64,000 nucleotides of DNA from Toxonevra muliebris (taxonomy: Eukaryota > Arthropoda > Insecta > Diptera > Pallopteridae), in the NCBI GenBank assembly GCA_963691655.1, contig OY829327.1, positions 52,960,079-53,024,078 on the forward strand, in the 5' to 3' direction. Positions 24,231-36,000 of this stretch are shown here, piece after piece. The first letter of the stretch is position 1. Every line of letters starts with the position of its first letter. The notes under the pieces are model-generated. The model did not search any database, was not told where the DNA came from, and saw only the letters and a list, made by a program, of their open reading frames with translations. Both the position numbers and the translations under genes were made by a program.

Positions 24231-25529
24231 AATCATGTAGAATACTTCAAAACAAACAAATTTTAGACTTTTTGAATATAACGAAAAAACTTGTAGCATT
24301 TTAATTGTTTGAAGCATATCCCTCAGTGCATATATTAAAAAAATGTATTTCAAATTTTATATATCAATATTTTTTGATTTGTGGATGATAATTTGTTTTA
24401 ATCCTGTGCAGCGTGACATTAAAGTATGCAGTTTTTCTCCCCATAAATTCAAAATGGAAAAAACAACATCATTATGCATTTTAGGTCACTGAACATTCGG
24501 TTTTTTTTATGTGGAACCAACACACATTTTCATTAATCAGTGTTACTGAAGTAAATGCAGAAAAACTCAGCATGTTTTTTGCACTGCAGCAGCGTTGTAA
24601 TAGAGCCAGATTAAAAAAAAAATAAAAAAAAACAAAATAGTATGAATAATATACAGTGCAAAAACAACGCGGTTTCAGTGCAGCGCATTGCAGAATATAT
24701 ATATTTTTTGTTGTTGTCATTTTGTATGTTATTAAATTTAAATCTTATGTGAACATAATGTGATGATGCGATGATGCACGTTGATAATGGATTTTAACCC
24801 TAACGGATTTCAGCTGAAATTGTGTGGTGTATGTGTGAACAAGTTTTCGTTCTTGCCAAATGTAACTAGCGAACAAAAAAAAAACGTTCCTTGGAGTACT
24901 TGTTTATTTAGTAGAATGAAAGTACGTAAATAGCTAACTATAATTTTATATATTTTACGATGTATCTTTAATTTTTATTGCTGAATAAATACTTAAGTGA
25001 GTATTCAACCAATGTGTGTATTCCACTATGGTTACTATCTAAAAATATATACATATGTATATCGTCATAAAATTATACTCATGGTAGTAGTTAGTTATTG
25101 CTCGTTGATAGACATTAAAAATTATCGCACATTAACACGCGTTGCAGGAGCAGCAGCCAAGCAGGAGTGATTATACTTTAGGTTTTATAAACATTTTAGT
25201 ATATACATATATTTTTTTGAAGTGAAACTTCAAAGAGATTACTTTCAGTAAATGTTTTCTAATAATTTACAAATAAAAAACAAATTTTCACAAATTTTTT
25301 TTTTTTTAATTTTGACCCTTGTACAGCACGACAGCAATTAGTGAAACAAATACAATAATTTGGAAATATTAAGTTTTACTATGCTCAGAACTTTCTCGGT
25401 GAGAATATTTTAGATTCTACTACTTTCAAAAACAACACGAACTTTCGGAACAACACTTCAATTCGTGCTAAAAACTGAAAAATTGAGTTGGTAGATGGTT
25501 ACCCTCAAAAAATGAGAAGTGATATTGCG
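24231..25529. other. AT-rich non-coding stretch
   Basis: No gene or bounded element recognised. The reading frames are low-complexity and short. Confidence 0.45.
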
Positions 25530-25593
25530 ATAGAATCCATCAATTGCCAGAAACATGGTGAAAAGTCATAGCTAATGATGGCCAATATTTTGA
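25530..25593 (+). pseudogene. Mariner transposase C-terminal remnant
   Basis: Conceptual translation gives HQLPETW, a stop, then KVIANDGQYFDF, the ending of irritans/cecropia-like mariner transposases. The same ending occurs on the opposite strand at about 32503-32560 and both are followed by related downstream sequence. Nothing upstream of this C terminus is recognisable, so it is a short relic. Confidence 0.7.
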
Positions 25594-25935
25594 TTTCATT
25601 CATTTTTTTAATTAAATAAATGTTTTTTTAAGCCAAAAAATCTGCAGGTTAGGTTAGAGTGACTGCCCTATAATAGGACACACTTAGGTCAGTGCGGCCC
25701 GTTTTGTTGCCACATAGGCTTTAAACAATAAAACATCTGTGAAATTCTCTACATCGTCTGACGTTAAAAGTTTCGTTCAACAACAGCAAAGAAAAAAATT
25801 TGAACACGTAAAAAGTTTCTTTAAAATAATTAATCTAATGTAAGAACATTCCACATATTTCATTTAGAAAACGAAAACAAGGGCATAATGATGACTAAAA
25901 AACACTTACATCGGATGCAACCATAAGACAACAGC
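25594..25935 (+). repeat. Dispersed repeat, copy 1 (inverted relative to 32140-32502)
   Basis: Shares AATTCTCTACATCG and CTGACGTTAAA, then TTTCTTTAAAATAATTAATC and TAATGTAAGAA, AAACGAAAACAAGGGCATAATG and CATCGGATGCAAC with the complement of 32140-32345. This copy also holds an insertion of the TTAGGTTAG/GACTGCC module at 25648-25735, absent from the other copy. The family is unassigned. Confidence 0.65.
25648..25735 (+). repeat. TTAGG/GACTGCC repeat module, second copy
   Basis: GGTTAGGTTAGAGTGACTGCC followed by CACACTTAGGTCAGTGCGG and CCCGTTTTGTTGCCAC matches the module at 756-850 in motif order and spacing. It has two TTAGG-like units where the first copy has four. Confidence 0.55.
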
Positions 25936-26170
25936 AAATAATTAGCAGATTCGGAATAAAATGAACAATTTATTAAAAAATTTCCTAAATTACAATACAA
26001 TCATTTCAATGTTTAGCCTTTAAATCTCTTTTAATTAGTATGTAAAATCTTTATACTCATAAACTAAGATATCTAAATGAATCAAGAAAATAAATACGCA
26101 TTAAACACGTCATCGATCGCGAGTACCACACTCATTTTGGTTTTATTTAAAGTATTAGCCACACATATAG

Positions 26171-27479
26171 TAAAGCGCGGTTCACGCAAAATTGGCACGC
26201 AGGAAAGTTGCTGTATCTTTTTAACCAGAACACTCAGAATATCAAATAATGCATTAAATGATAAGTTTAATATTGTGTTTTAATACTATAATATTAAAAG
26301 ATTTAAATTTGTTTGTTGTGTCAAAAGTTCCGGGTATTCCTTTTAATGGACCCCATCATTGAACATTGAACATCCGCTCTGGATACTTTTGCGGCTATTT
26401 GGTTCCATTTTAGTAACATTGAATTCACATTTTTGACAATACCTGCATTTTTCTTCAACTTATATTTTGTAATAGCTCAGTATTTTTCGATCGTTCGAAG
26501 CTGGGGGCAATTGGGTGGATTCATATATTTGGGCACTACATCTACTTTATTTGTCTGATACCAATCCATGGTTTTCTTAGAGTAGTGGCAACTGGCTAAA
26601 TCAGGCCAAAACTTCACTGGCGAATGGTGGTGACGAACAAATGGCAATAGTCGTTTCGAAAGGCACTCTTTGATGTAAATATCAGACGTCATAGAAGAGG
26701 ATGTCACAAATGCCCTGGATTTGAGACCACAGCTGCAAATAGCCTCACCATTGCTTTCTTTGCAAATTTATCCATTTTTATGTACTCGAATTTTGAGGGT
26801 ACATTACCACAATTCGTTGCCATATAAAATTTTTGATCTGGAAGCTGTTTAAGATCAAATTTTACGTATGACTCGTCATCCACAATAATGCATCCATTGA
26901 ATTTGGTCAAAACATTATTATAAAGAAGACGAGCACGTTTTTTGGCCAGTAAATTCTGTTTGTCTGTTCTATTTGGATATTTTATAGTACGATAGCACTT
27001 TAGCCCAGCTTTTATGCGTATTCGTCTAGCAGTACTTTTGCTGGTATTGAATTTTTTGGCACGATCGCTATCCGATAGTCCGAGATTACTTTTGATGGAC
27101 TTCAAGATCTTTGCCTTTAATTTTAGGTTGGTGGTTCCCGTTTTGTTCACAACTTTTTTAGCTCTTTCAACACTAAGAGTTTCTTTATATCGTTTTATAA
27201 CTCTACATACCGTTCTTTTGGAGATATTTAACACTTTCGCAATCTTTGAACCAGACCACGACGGATTTTCAATAAATTTGTTCACAATCAATTTTCTATT
27301 TGCAGCTTCCATTGTGCATACAATCACCAACTTGCGATCAATTAATATGAAAAATTACTGAAAAAACTAACGGTAACGGTATTCTAAACAAATCCCAGTA
27401 AAAAATTTGTTGTTCTTATGACTAGGAGCGACGTGGTGACCACAACAAAGCGTTCCAATTTGGCGTGAACCGCGCTTTA
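26171..27479 (-). mobile_element. DD37E-type Tc1/mariner transposon
   Basis: Terminal inverted repeats of 28 bp with two mismatches begin AAGCGCGGTTCACGC at 26173 and end GCGTGAACCGCGCTT at 27477. TA duplications lie at 26171-26172 and 27478-27479. The 1305-bp element holds one minus-strand transposase gene interrupted by a frameshift. Length, TA target and gene content are those of a full-length Tc1/mariner element, so this copy is structurally complete and only lightly decayed. Confidence 0.93.
26477..27312 (-). pseudogene. DD37E-type Tc1/mariner transposase, frameshifted
   Basis: The first frame starts at MEAANRKLI (27312) and encodes two helix-turn-helix motifs (KIAKVLNISKRTVCRVIKRY and RAKKFNTSKSTARRI), then the first catalytic Asp block CIIVDDESYVKFD. 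It ends prematurely near 26704. The remainder continues in another frame: SSSMTSDIYIKECLSKRLLP, KFWPDLASCHYSKK with the second Asp, and MNPPNCPQLRTIEKY with the final Glu. Thirty-seven residues separate the second Asp and the Glu, giving DD37E, a signature first described in mosquito elements. The frame change falls at about 26741-26750, where the expected QAICSCG region is out of frame. A small deletion of about four bases would explain it; otherwise the catalytic residues are intact. Confidence 0.88.
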
Positions 27480-30400
27480 GCACATTTACAACTGGAGTTC
27501 AAATATTAAAGCTAAAAAAATATGAAATTAAAAGAAAAGTATACATAATTAACGTAAATTTAAAAAAATATTAGAAGCAAACAGATAAAAATAAATAACA
27601 AAAGCAGATGCTTCAAAGCCATAAACCCTCTATAACGGAAAATTCAAGAATCATTTTCTGTCGGCTGATGCAAACAGATTGTTTTGTATAAAATATGTTC
27701 TAGCCTTCACTATGACAGCAGAGAGTCCTTTGATTTGCATTATCGGGTCTGACTCAAACGACTTTTCAGGCCGTAGTGGCTGAATATTGGATCTTGTTCA
27801 CAAACTATTAATAATTGGTTTTCGAGAGTTATTAGTCATTCTGATTGTTCGTACCTTATATTAAGTTAAAGAAAATTGAATGACCTAAATTTTAATTTTT
27901 GAATAGTTCATTTTTTAGCCAAATTCTTAACAGAATTTAAATTTTAAGCCCAAAACCAACACATCTCTTTTTATTTTACACATATAATTCCAGTTTTCCC
28001 AGCCAACTTAAAATAAGAATAAACATGAAAAGTTTAAACATAACAAAAATAAATTGTATATTTTTTTTTTCATTATATTTCTACTTATTTAGAGCTTAAA
28101 ATAATCCTGCATCTTTTAAGGATTTTCACTCTTTCTCTCTCTCTCTTTCCTACTACATAAATTTGCACTCTTCTACTTTCTTGTCGTTACCGTTTTTATC
28201 TTTCATATTCTTTTCATTTCACAATAATTTGTTGAGAATCTAACCAAAAATTTCTAGTTGTTACTGTTGCTAGCGTATGTTGTATGTGGTTGAGACTATT
28301 GTTGTTATATTGTTGATGCTGCAGTTGTTGTTGCTGCTGCCGTTGCTATCAAAACGAAAATCCTAATACTTTCGAAACATTGAAAACCTTATGTCCATAC
28401 AATTTTTGTGTGTGTTTTTTTTTTTTGCTTTCTTATGCAAACACACACACATACATACGCACAACTACTCGGTATACCAAGCCAAAAAAAGAAAAAAGAA
28501 ACAAAATTTTTATTCCATTCAAAATTACTCAAACGTGCAAATAAAAGACGAAATGAAAGTAGAGCAAAAACGTAGAAAACGAAACGAGAGGAAAGGAAAG
28601 AAGGAGCTGCAGTAGAGAAAACAAATCCTTTTGGCAAATCTTATACGGATAATCCTTTTTCATACAATGGCAACACTCAAACAATTTTCGTTGCGCAAAT
28701 ATCAAGTCGAACACACACATAATCTCTTATATACCTACAAGTCTATGTGCACATGTAGGTATACATACATCCTAAGTACAAGTATTTTAGCAAAGTAGTC
28801 AAACAAACACAAATGTACGGTATTTGTGCGTGTATGTGTACTTATGAAAAATATGAAAATATATGGTATTTCAAATGTGCTACTGCTGCACACATTTCAC
28901 ATTTGTATTTTTGATTTACCACATTCACACTTTCTGACTGCAGCCGTAGCACTTTTGATTTCATTTAATAGCAGCAGTAGCTGTAGGCGAAGAAAGGCGA
29001 TGAAGAACAGCATGTGGGTTATGGGCGTATAAAATTAAAGTGCTTCTTTTCATTTCAACGAAATTGTGCAAAATTTCCATATTTCCACAGTTGTTTACGA
29101 GCTGAATGCTTTTATTGATATCTTGCTTAAAGTTGTGGAAAGTTCACATTTGTTTTTTTATTTATCTTTATTTTTGATAAAAACAAACATAACTTAAATT
29201 GAAGTCAGTGTGTTATGATAAGGTTAGCATATGAATTTTTCACACAGATAAAAGTTTTTGTGTACTTACACTCCCAAAATTGAGTTTACCTAAATTCGTG
29301 GTATGAAAATAACTTGAGTTCCACGAGTTCCCTTGACATAATAACTCAGCGCAAAAACATGGAGTTTAATAAATTAAGAGTACGCCGATTTTCTCCATCT
29401 CGTCTGTGATTGCCGCTGTAGAAGCCCAAAATCCATTTTCTTTTATTTTAACTCTTACTTTATTTCAAGCCGCTTCTTCACTCCCTCTTTGCGATGTTAT
29501 TAGTTCACCATTTGATTTTGAAAAACGTCACGTTTTGGCACAATGAGATTGCATAGTTATGGACCAGCATTCATTTTAGATTGTCAGCATCTTTCCTCCC
29601 TCTTCCAAAAAAATTTGTTATGATTGAGCTACAGCTGCAGCGAAACTCAACAGTCATCACAAATATTATTGATTTGTTTGCATAGTGCGTGATTTTGATG
29701 CATAAAGCGTCGAGAGAGCGAAGTAGAAACTTCAGAAATTCGAACTATGTTTACACAGCGCCAAACTAATGTTCAAATATTTATGTTCGAGAATCAACAC
29801 ATGCAAGCAGCAAATTGCGAGATTTTCAAGCTTGACAGCTCATTTTATTACCCTTTAACAGCCAACTTTTTCTGCTGCTGCTGATGCTTGTTCAGAGCTG
29901 TTCTCTGATTGTTTACTTACATACATACAAACATATATATAAAACTACTATTTATCTTTAAAATCAACACTCAACGTAGTGCCACATTCCAATTTCTGCA
30001 TGCAACTACATATATTCAAGTCTGCAGCTGCAGCGGTTGAGGTAGAAGCTGAAGAAGCAGCATCCTGTAGCTTGCTGTACAAATGTCAACTTGCGCTTGT
30101 TGAAATTTTGTAGCTCCTTTTATTTTCTTGTGCCGTTGTTCATCATGAAAAGAACTCGTTAAGTTTTCAGAAAGTAAAAGGAAAAGAAAAAAATCTTTCA
30201 AACATGCACACACAAACAAAAACTTGCCATTGTGTTGATGAGGTTCCTTTCTCTCCATCTCCATCTCTCTCTCTCTCTCTCTTCCCTACTGTACTACATG
30301 AAATCGTAAACGTAATGTAGATGTAACGTAACGTAACAGCACGTAACGAAACGGAAGCGGCAACGTTCAACGAAGAGCTCAACTCAAAGCGCTCAAGTCT

Positions 30401-32139
30401 CAGCTCAACACACAAAAGCGAAAGTTTTATATCTTTCATTTTAATCTTAACGCCATAGTTGACAAAAAGTTTTTGTGTGCTCTTTATGTATTAACAAAAA
30501 AAAAAAAAAATTTCAAGAGTGAAAGTAAATAATCCGCCATTTTTTCTTCATTTTAGAAAAATGTTGAAACTTGCGCTCGTTAAATCTGTTTTCTTTTATT
30601 TTTTGTATTTTTTTCAAAGCCGAGGCAGTTTGTTTTATTCATCTTCATCTGCTGCTGCTGCTGCTGCTACTAGAAATCCTAAATAAACTTGCACATTGTT
30701 ATTGTTGTTGCTGTGTTTGTTTGCATGTGTGTTTATTTTCAATTCATCCTTTTCAACGGAGTAGAACTGTATAAATGTATCTTTTTCCTTTTCCACTCAC
30801 TCATTCATTCAATTTTTCTTTCTTTACTTTACAACGACAAAAACGAAACGAAATTGCTAACGGTGAAACAGCAGTCAGTGTGTGTAAGTGTGGGTGTTGC
30901 CAGTGTTACCAACTGCCATCGCGACATATGAGTGAAAATGAAAATCACTGCAAGTGATAGCATTCTTGCGCAAATAAATAAGTTAACAGCTTCAAAATGT
31001 TTGTCACGCTTACACATACATAAATACACATACACAGTCATGCATGCATGCATGAATATACATATGCATACAAATATATGAGTATTTGAGTATGAATGTG
31101 TATGTGTGTGTGTGTACCATGACCTCGAGCACTCACAAAGATGCCTGCAAAGAAAGGAAGCACAGTGCAAAAAAAAAAAAAAACAGAAAACAAAAAAGAA
31201 CGAAAAACAAAAATGTGGGTGAATTGGTTATTGTGTTTATGTTGTGCAAATGTCGCTTGGGGACACGTGCCACACGAATATGTGCATCCACAAACACCAA
31301 AACATATGTATGTTCCCTTTCGGAGGTAGACGCGGCAGCAGGTTACAGTTGCTGCTCTGCTTTTTAATATTTTTCCGGGCGAAAAAACAAAATCATTTGG
31401 TAAAGTAAATTTCCCAACAAATATCAAATGTAATACATAAATTGTATGTATGTGTTGGTGTTTCAAATTAAAGATAAACAAATATATGCAATTTAATCAT
31501 TTTTAACTTGAGCTCACCTTATTTAGTGATCTATTCCTTTGTTCAATTAAGTTAAATTAAAATTTGGTTTTAAAATTGAAATAGACAGACTGGCTAAAAG
31601 GCAAACGTATCCCAAAGACGTGCAGTTGAAAGCACAACATTTTCACCTTATCCAGTAGAACTCTGGGAACGATATTCTTAATTGAAATTTATATTATTGT
31701 GCTTGAGAAACAAAGACTCAATTTATATTGCACCTAATTGTGAGAGTTATACCATGTGCTCATACCTAATTCTCTCTCCTCCTTTCTGATTTTTTGGAGC
31801 CTAATAAGCCTACGTATGAGCCATTGGTTGTAAGAGCGCAACAATTTGAGAATGTGGATGGTGGTTTGTAATCGCTGGTGGTGATTCTGAACAAAGAGAG
31901 CCGTTGCTCATACCCTAATTTTCATTGCTCTTATAATTACAGTTATATATACTTTTTGTAGTGGTTTGTAGTTATTAGCTACTGAGAGAAATCATTTTGG
32001 GAAGAGTGTTTTATTAAATTCTAAATACTGTGAATTCTTTCATTCATATTAGAATTGTCACAGTTAGAAATAAAGTTCAATCAGACCAGATTCAGTATTA
32101 TAGAAAAGCCAAATTGTAAACCATTTACTGCCGTCTTGC
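27480..32139. other. Non-coding DNA, microsatellite-rich
   Basis: The reading frames here are low-complexity (poly-Phe, His/Thr from CA repeats) and none is supported as a gene. Contents include CT-rich runs (28133-28150, 30261-30282), a CTG run (30648-30669), TG/CA runs (about 28441 and 31096-31115) and CATG repeats (31039-31052). The mixture resembles the long 5' introns or promoter regions of fly neuronal genes, and untranslated cpx exons could lie here unrecognised. Confidence 0.4.
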
Positions 32140-32502
32140 AGTTGCATCCGATGTTCGTATTTGGTCGTCATCATTATGCCCTTGTTTTCATTTCCTGAAC
32201 GAATATTCTTACATTAGATTAATTATTTTAAAGAAACTTTTTACACATTTACATACATATACAAATTTTTTTCTTTTTTCGCAGTTGTTAAACTAAACTT
32301 TAACGTCAGTCGATGTAGAGAATTTGACAACGTTTTATTGCATAAAAATATTGTTTTTTATTATTAAAAAAACCCTAAAAGTAGGCAGTGTTTTTTATTA
32401 TTTTGATATTTTGTAATAGATGTATATGTAAATATGAAATACGGATTTTTCGGCTTAAAAAAGGGTTTATTTAATTAAAAAAATTAATGAATTCGGCATG
32501 AA
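32140..32502 (-). repeat. Dispersed repeat, copy 2 (inverted relative to 25594-25935)
   Basis: Read in complement it shows CATCGGATGCAAC, CAAGGGCATAATG, AATAATTAATCTAATGTAAG, TTTCTTTAAA and AATTCTCTACATCGACTGACG, in the same order as copy 1. It adjoins a mariner C terminus, as copy 1 does, so the two loci derive from the same composite sequence. Confidence 0.65.
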
Positions 32503-33006
32503 AAATAATGGCCATCGTTAGCTATGACTTTTTACCATATTTCGGGCAATTGATGGGTTCCATCCCAGTACTGTTGCTGTTCTGAAAGTCAGTGCTGCAG
32601 CGATCGAAACAAGAAGTAGTCGAAAGGAGCCAAGTCTGGTAAATAAAGCGGGAGAGGTAAAAAGTCCCATTTTATGTTTTCTAAATAGTTTTTTTGTTTT
32701 GCACAATGTGCAACATGAGGCCGAGCATTGTCATGTTGAAAAATGACTTTATTCTGTTCATTTTTCCTTTAATGGGCGGTTCAATTTAATTAGTTGTTAT
32801 CGATATCATTCAGTAGTAATTGTTTTACCAGGTTTTAGCAGTAGTAGACAGCTCCGATCTTCGAATTTTTTCAATGGTCCTCCATGTTCACCATAAGCCT
32901 CTACCAACAATCGATAACCTTCTGCAGCCGTTTTCTTCCAATGAAAGATGGTTATTGAACTTCCCCTCAAAACTTCTTCTTCTGGTACAAAATCCGCATT
33001 ATCCAA
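32503..33006 (-). pseudogene. Decayed mariner transposase with internal deletions
   Basis: From high to low coordinates the minus strand encodes KKTAAEGYRLLVEAYGEHGG, the N-terminal helix-turn-helix region of irritans-like mariners. It then jumps to KKFED and to LLLLKPGKTITTE, so the intervening parts, including the first catalytic Asp, are missing. A further block in changing frames gives QHDNARPHVAH, LPLPLYLPDLAPFDYFLF (second and third Asp) and the terminal KVIANDGHYF. Stops and frameshifts are frequent. The element is unrelated in detail to the intact mariner at 58171, which has TGDETW and HHDNAPAH motifs of another subfamily. Confidence 0.8.
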
Positions 33007-36000
33007 TTATGTAATTACAGTGGTTGTCAAACTATAAATATTTTAAATAAAGAGATGTAGTGTCTGTCAAACTTTCGTACCACCCTATGCAGTGTAGAGA
33101 TCCCCACGCGAGAGCATGCTGTATATTAATTATTATTTTATATGTAAATGAAGTAGTGGTTGTCACTAATCAAGGGGGGACATAATCATATTGAATTTTT
33201 ATTTCGATAACTGATTAATACCGTCGCTATAGATGTTTACATATCAAAAATCATTTAGTTAAGGAAAATGTTTAACCATTTCTTGAAAAAATTTAGTTGA
33301 TTCGATTATGATCTAAAACTCAGCCAGTACATTTCGCTGAATGTAAAAGTACCAAAAAAAAAAAAAAACTGCTTAAAATTTAAAAATGAAATAAAAATAT
33401 TTTTGTTTAAGTCACTTTCATAGTGATTGATTGCTTTAAGGTAGCACTCAAACATTAGGGAAAAGTGTAAGTAATCACACAACAACCTCAATCAGATATT
33501 GGCTATCAAATCAAATTTGTAGTGAAGTTACAAAAAGCTTATTGAGTACATATTTTAAAAGGTTATACCCACACACACATACATAACATAAATGTATTGT
33601 AACTATGTCAATATTTATAAATAATTGCAGGAATATTCTCATGTTCATATGTAGGTATATAAATAAAAATTCTGCTTTAATATTTACGTTACTGACATGC
33701 TTACGCATTTACTGATTTGAGTATAAATTCATTAAGATCTTTTCATTCTTACATAATTATATAATTATATTCTATGGTAATGCACAAAATGCAGCTGAAA
33801 TTTGAGTAGATTTTAGTAGTATCAAATTTGCATGGAAAGTTTGCAATATTGCAAAAACTTTTTGAAATCAAATATATTTTAATGAACGATATTCTTATGA
33901 TTCAATTCGAAAACTATACATTTTCAGAAAAAATTGCTTTAATTAGAAATTGTTTCCATAACGAATGGAAATATCTTTTTCGAATTACTCAAGTGATGTG
34001 GTACCTGCTTGAAGTATTACAAGCACGATTATGAAATTTCTCAAACTGTTCATTCGTTCCCTTTAAAACCACGCTCAAACTATCGGAAACGAAATAATAT
34101 TTCTACTACGTCCGAGCAAAGTTAGACGCTGCTAGTATATGATTATATAATATTATATACTCATATACTAGATATCAAATAATATTGTGATAATTGAAAA
34201 CTGAATACACTCAATAAACATTTTAAAATTAATTAGTAAATTGAAATAATTCACTAATCCACATTTTAATAATCCGCAAAAATATAGCAGAAGTTTAACT
34301 GCGTAAAATCATAGATTGTTAAAATGCAGAGCAATTCAAAAACTTTCTGAAATAAATCGATGCCATCGGTGGACAATGACCAAAAAGGTCACCGCAAAAC
34401 ATCGACAACTCACTCGATGGTTACTACTAGCTGCTACAACTGCTACTTCCTGCATATATATACACTACAACAATCCCGAACAACAAATGCTAATAGCGCA
34501 ATCCATATACCTCTTCATGTATATGAAATACTGTTGCACTCGGCACAGCTTGCATCCATCCTCCATCACTCAGGCTGGCAGATTTCCACATGGCCAGACT
34601 TTATGACCGCAGAAATATTGATTTTCAGCAGAAAAATTTTCAATCTCATTCAATTCCATTGGGCGACATTTGCATGCGCATGGTTTTATGATACGCTGGC
34701 AAACAGTAGCGTATTTTTGATGTCTACTGCCAATAAAAAATTTAAAGAGTGAAAACTAGTGACCTTCCTATCAACATCAGCATTGCTAGCATTATCATCA
34801 CTTAATATATGCATCGGTTATTTACTCACTCACTCACTCACTCACTCACCCACTCATTCATTCATTCATATTTTGTATGTTTATTTGCTGACGTTCGCAT
34901 TTTGGTAGCCTGGATGCCTGTGAATCATCATCATCAGTAACCAGCTGCAATACTGCCGCCGTTGAATTATACAAATTTATACTTTTAACTATTATTACGG
35001 TCTACTTTTTGGCGTTCCCAACGTTTTTCGATTGTGCGATTTAAAAAAGTAGAGCAAATTCATTCAAAGAAATTCATTCCAAGAAATATACAACATTTAT
35101 TTTGTAGTTATGTTCTGTTGTTAAGTTAATACCATAATTCACAATGACAATTTTTATTAGTTTGTTTGCGTTTGCTTTTGTGTCTGTTGCTGGTTTTTAT
35201 ATTATTTTTAGCGTGCATGTAGATGGATAACAGCTTCTGGATGGATACCCTTCTGCCACGCATACACACTAACATGCATACATATATAAATATTGAGCAG
35301 TGTATCAATCTTGTTAAATCGCTGCACGTTCCACACTTATTTGATCACGATTTGTGTGCAGTTGTTTGACAAAATTAACTCAATGAAGTAAAGTCAGCAG
35401 AAGAATGGCAATAACAAAGAAAGAAAGAAAAGAGAAAGAGTCATCTCGAAGACACATACATACATTAGAAAGATAAATACTCAAGAAATACGGTAAACAT
35501 GGATATATACATATGTATATGCATAAACATATGCGCTTGTATATGTGTGCCCTGCAGTTCTTCAATTTGAAAAGTGATTTCGTCTTTTTTTTTTTTGCGC
35601 ACTTATAAACTCGTTTAGTTAAATAAATTGACATAGATTTCTCAATCTCTCTCTCTCTCTCTCTCACTCTTTGACAATTGCTCTAAATATTTTTTAAAAC
35701 ATTTTACAAAATTTGCGCTATTCAGCAAATTTTGTTTGTAATGTTTTCAATCTGTAAAAATGAAATGTTTTGAAAAAAGGAAAAGCGCATCAAAGCTCTC
35801 TATCAGAAACACAAATAAATAGACGAAATTGAAAGTAGAACAAATTTTACGAAGTAAATAAAATTTCTGCTTCACTATACAATTTATTCAATTAAAATTA
35901 GGTTAAGATAGCTGCCTGCAAGCCGCAAGTCAGTGACTGCGCTCAAGTATGTATGGAATCCACAAAGTCGGAGAAAATGCGGAAGACTCAAACCACCAGG

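Noticed and set aside
23860..24240. 126-codon plus-strand frame
   Set aside because: It is antisense to the RNase H coding sequence of the LINE fragment and has no domain of its own.
27014..27361. 115-codon plus-strand frame
   Set aside because: Antisense shadow of the DD37E transposase gene.
30016..31481. Many overlapping reading frames of 60-147 codons on both strands
   Set aside because: Composition follows CA/TG, CT and poly-A repeats, frames overlap on both strands and no domain is recognisable.
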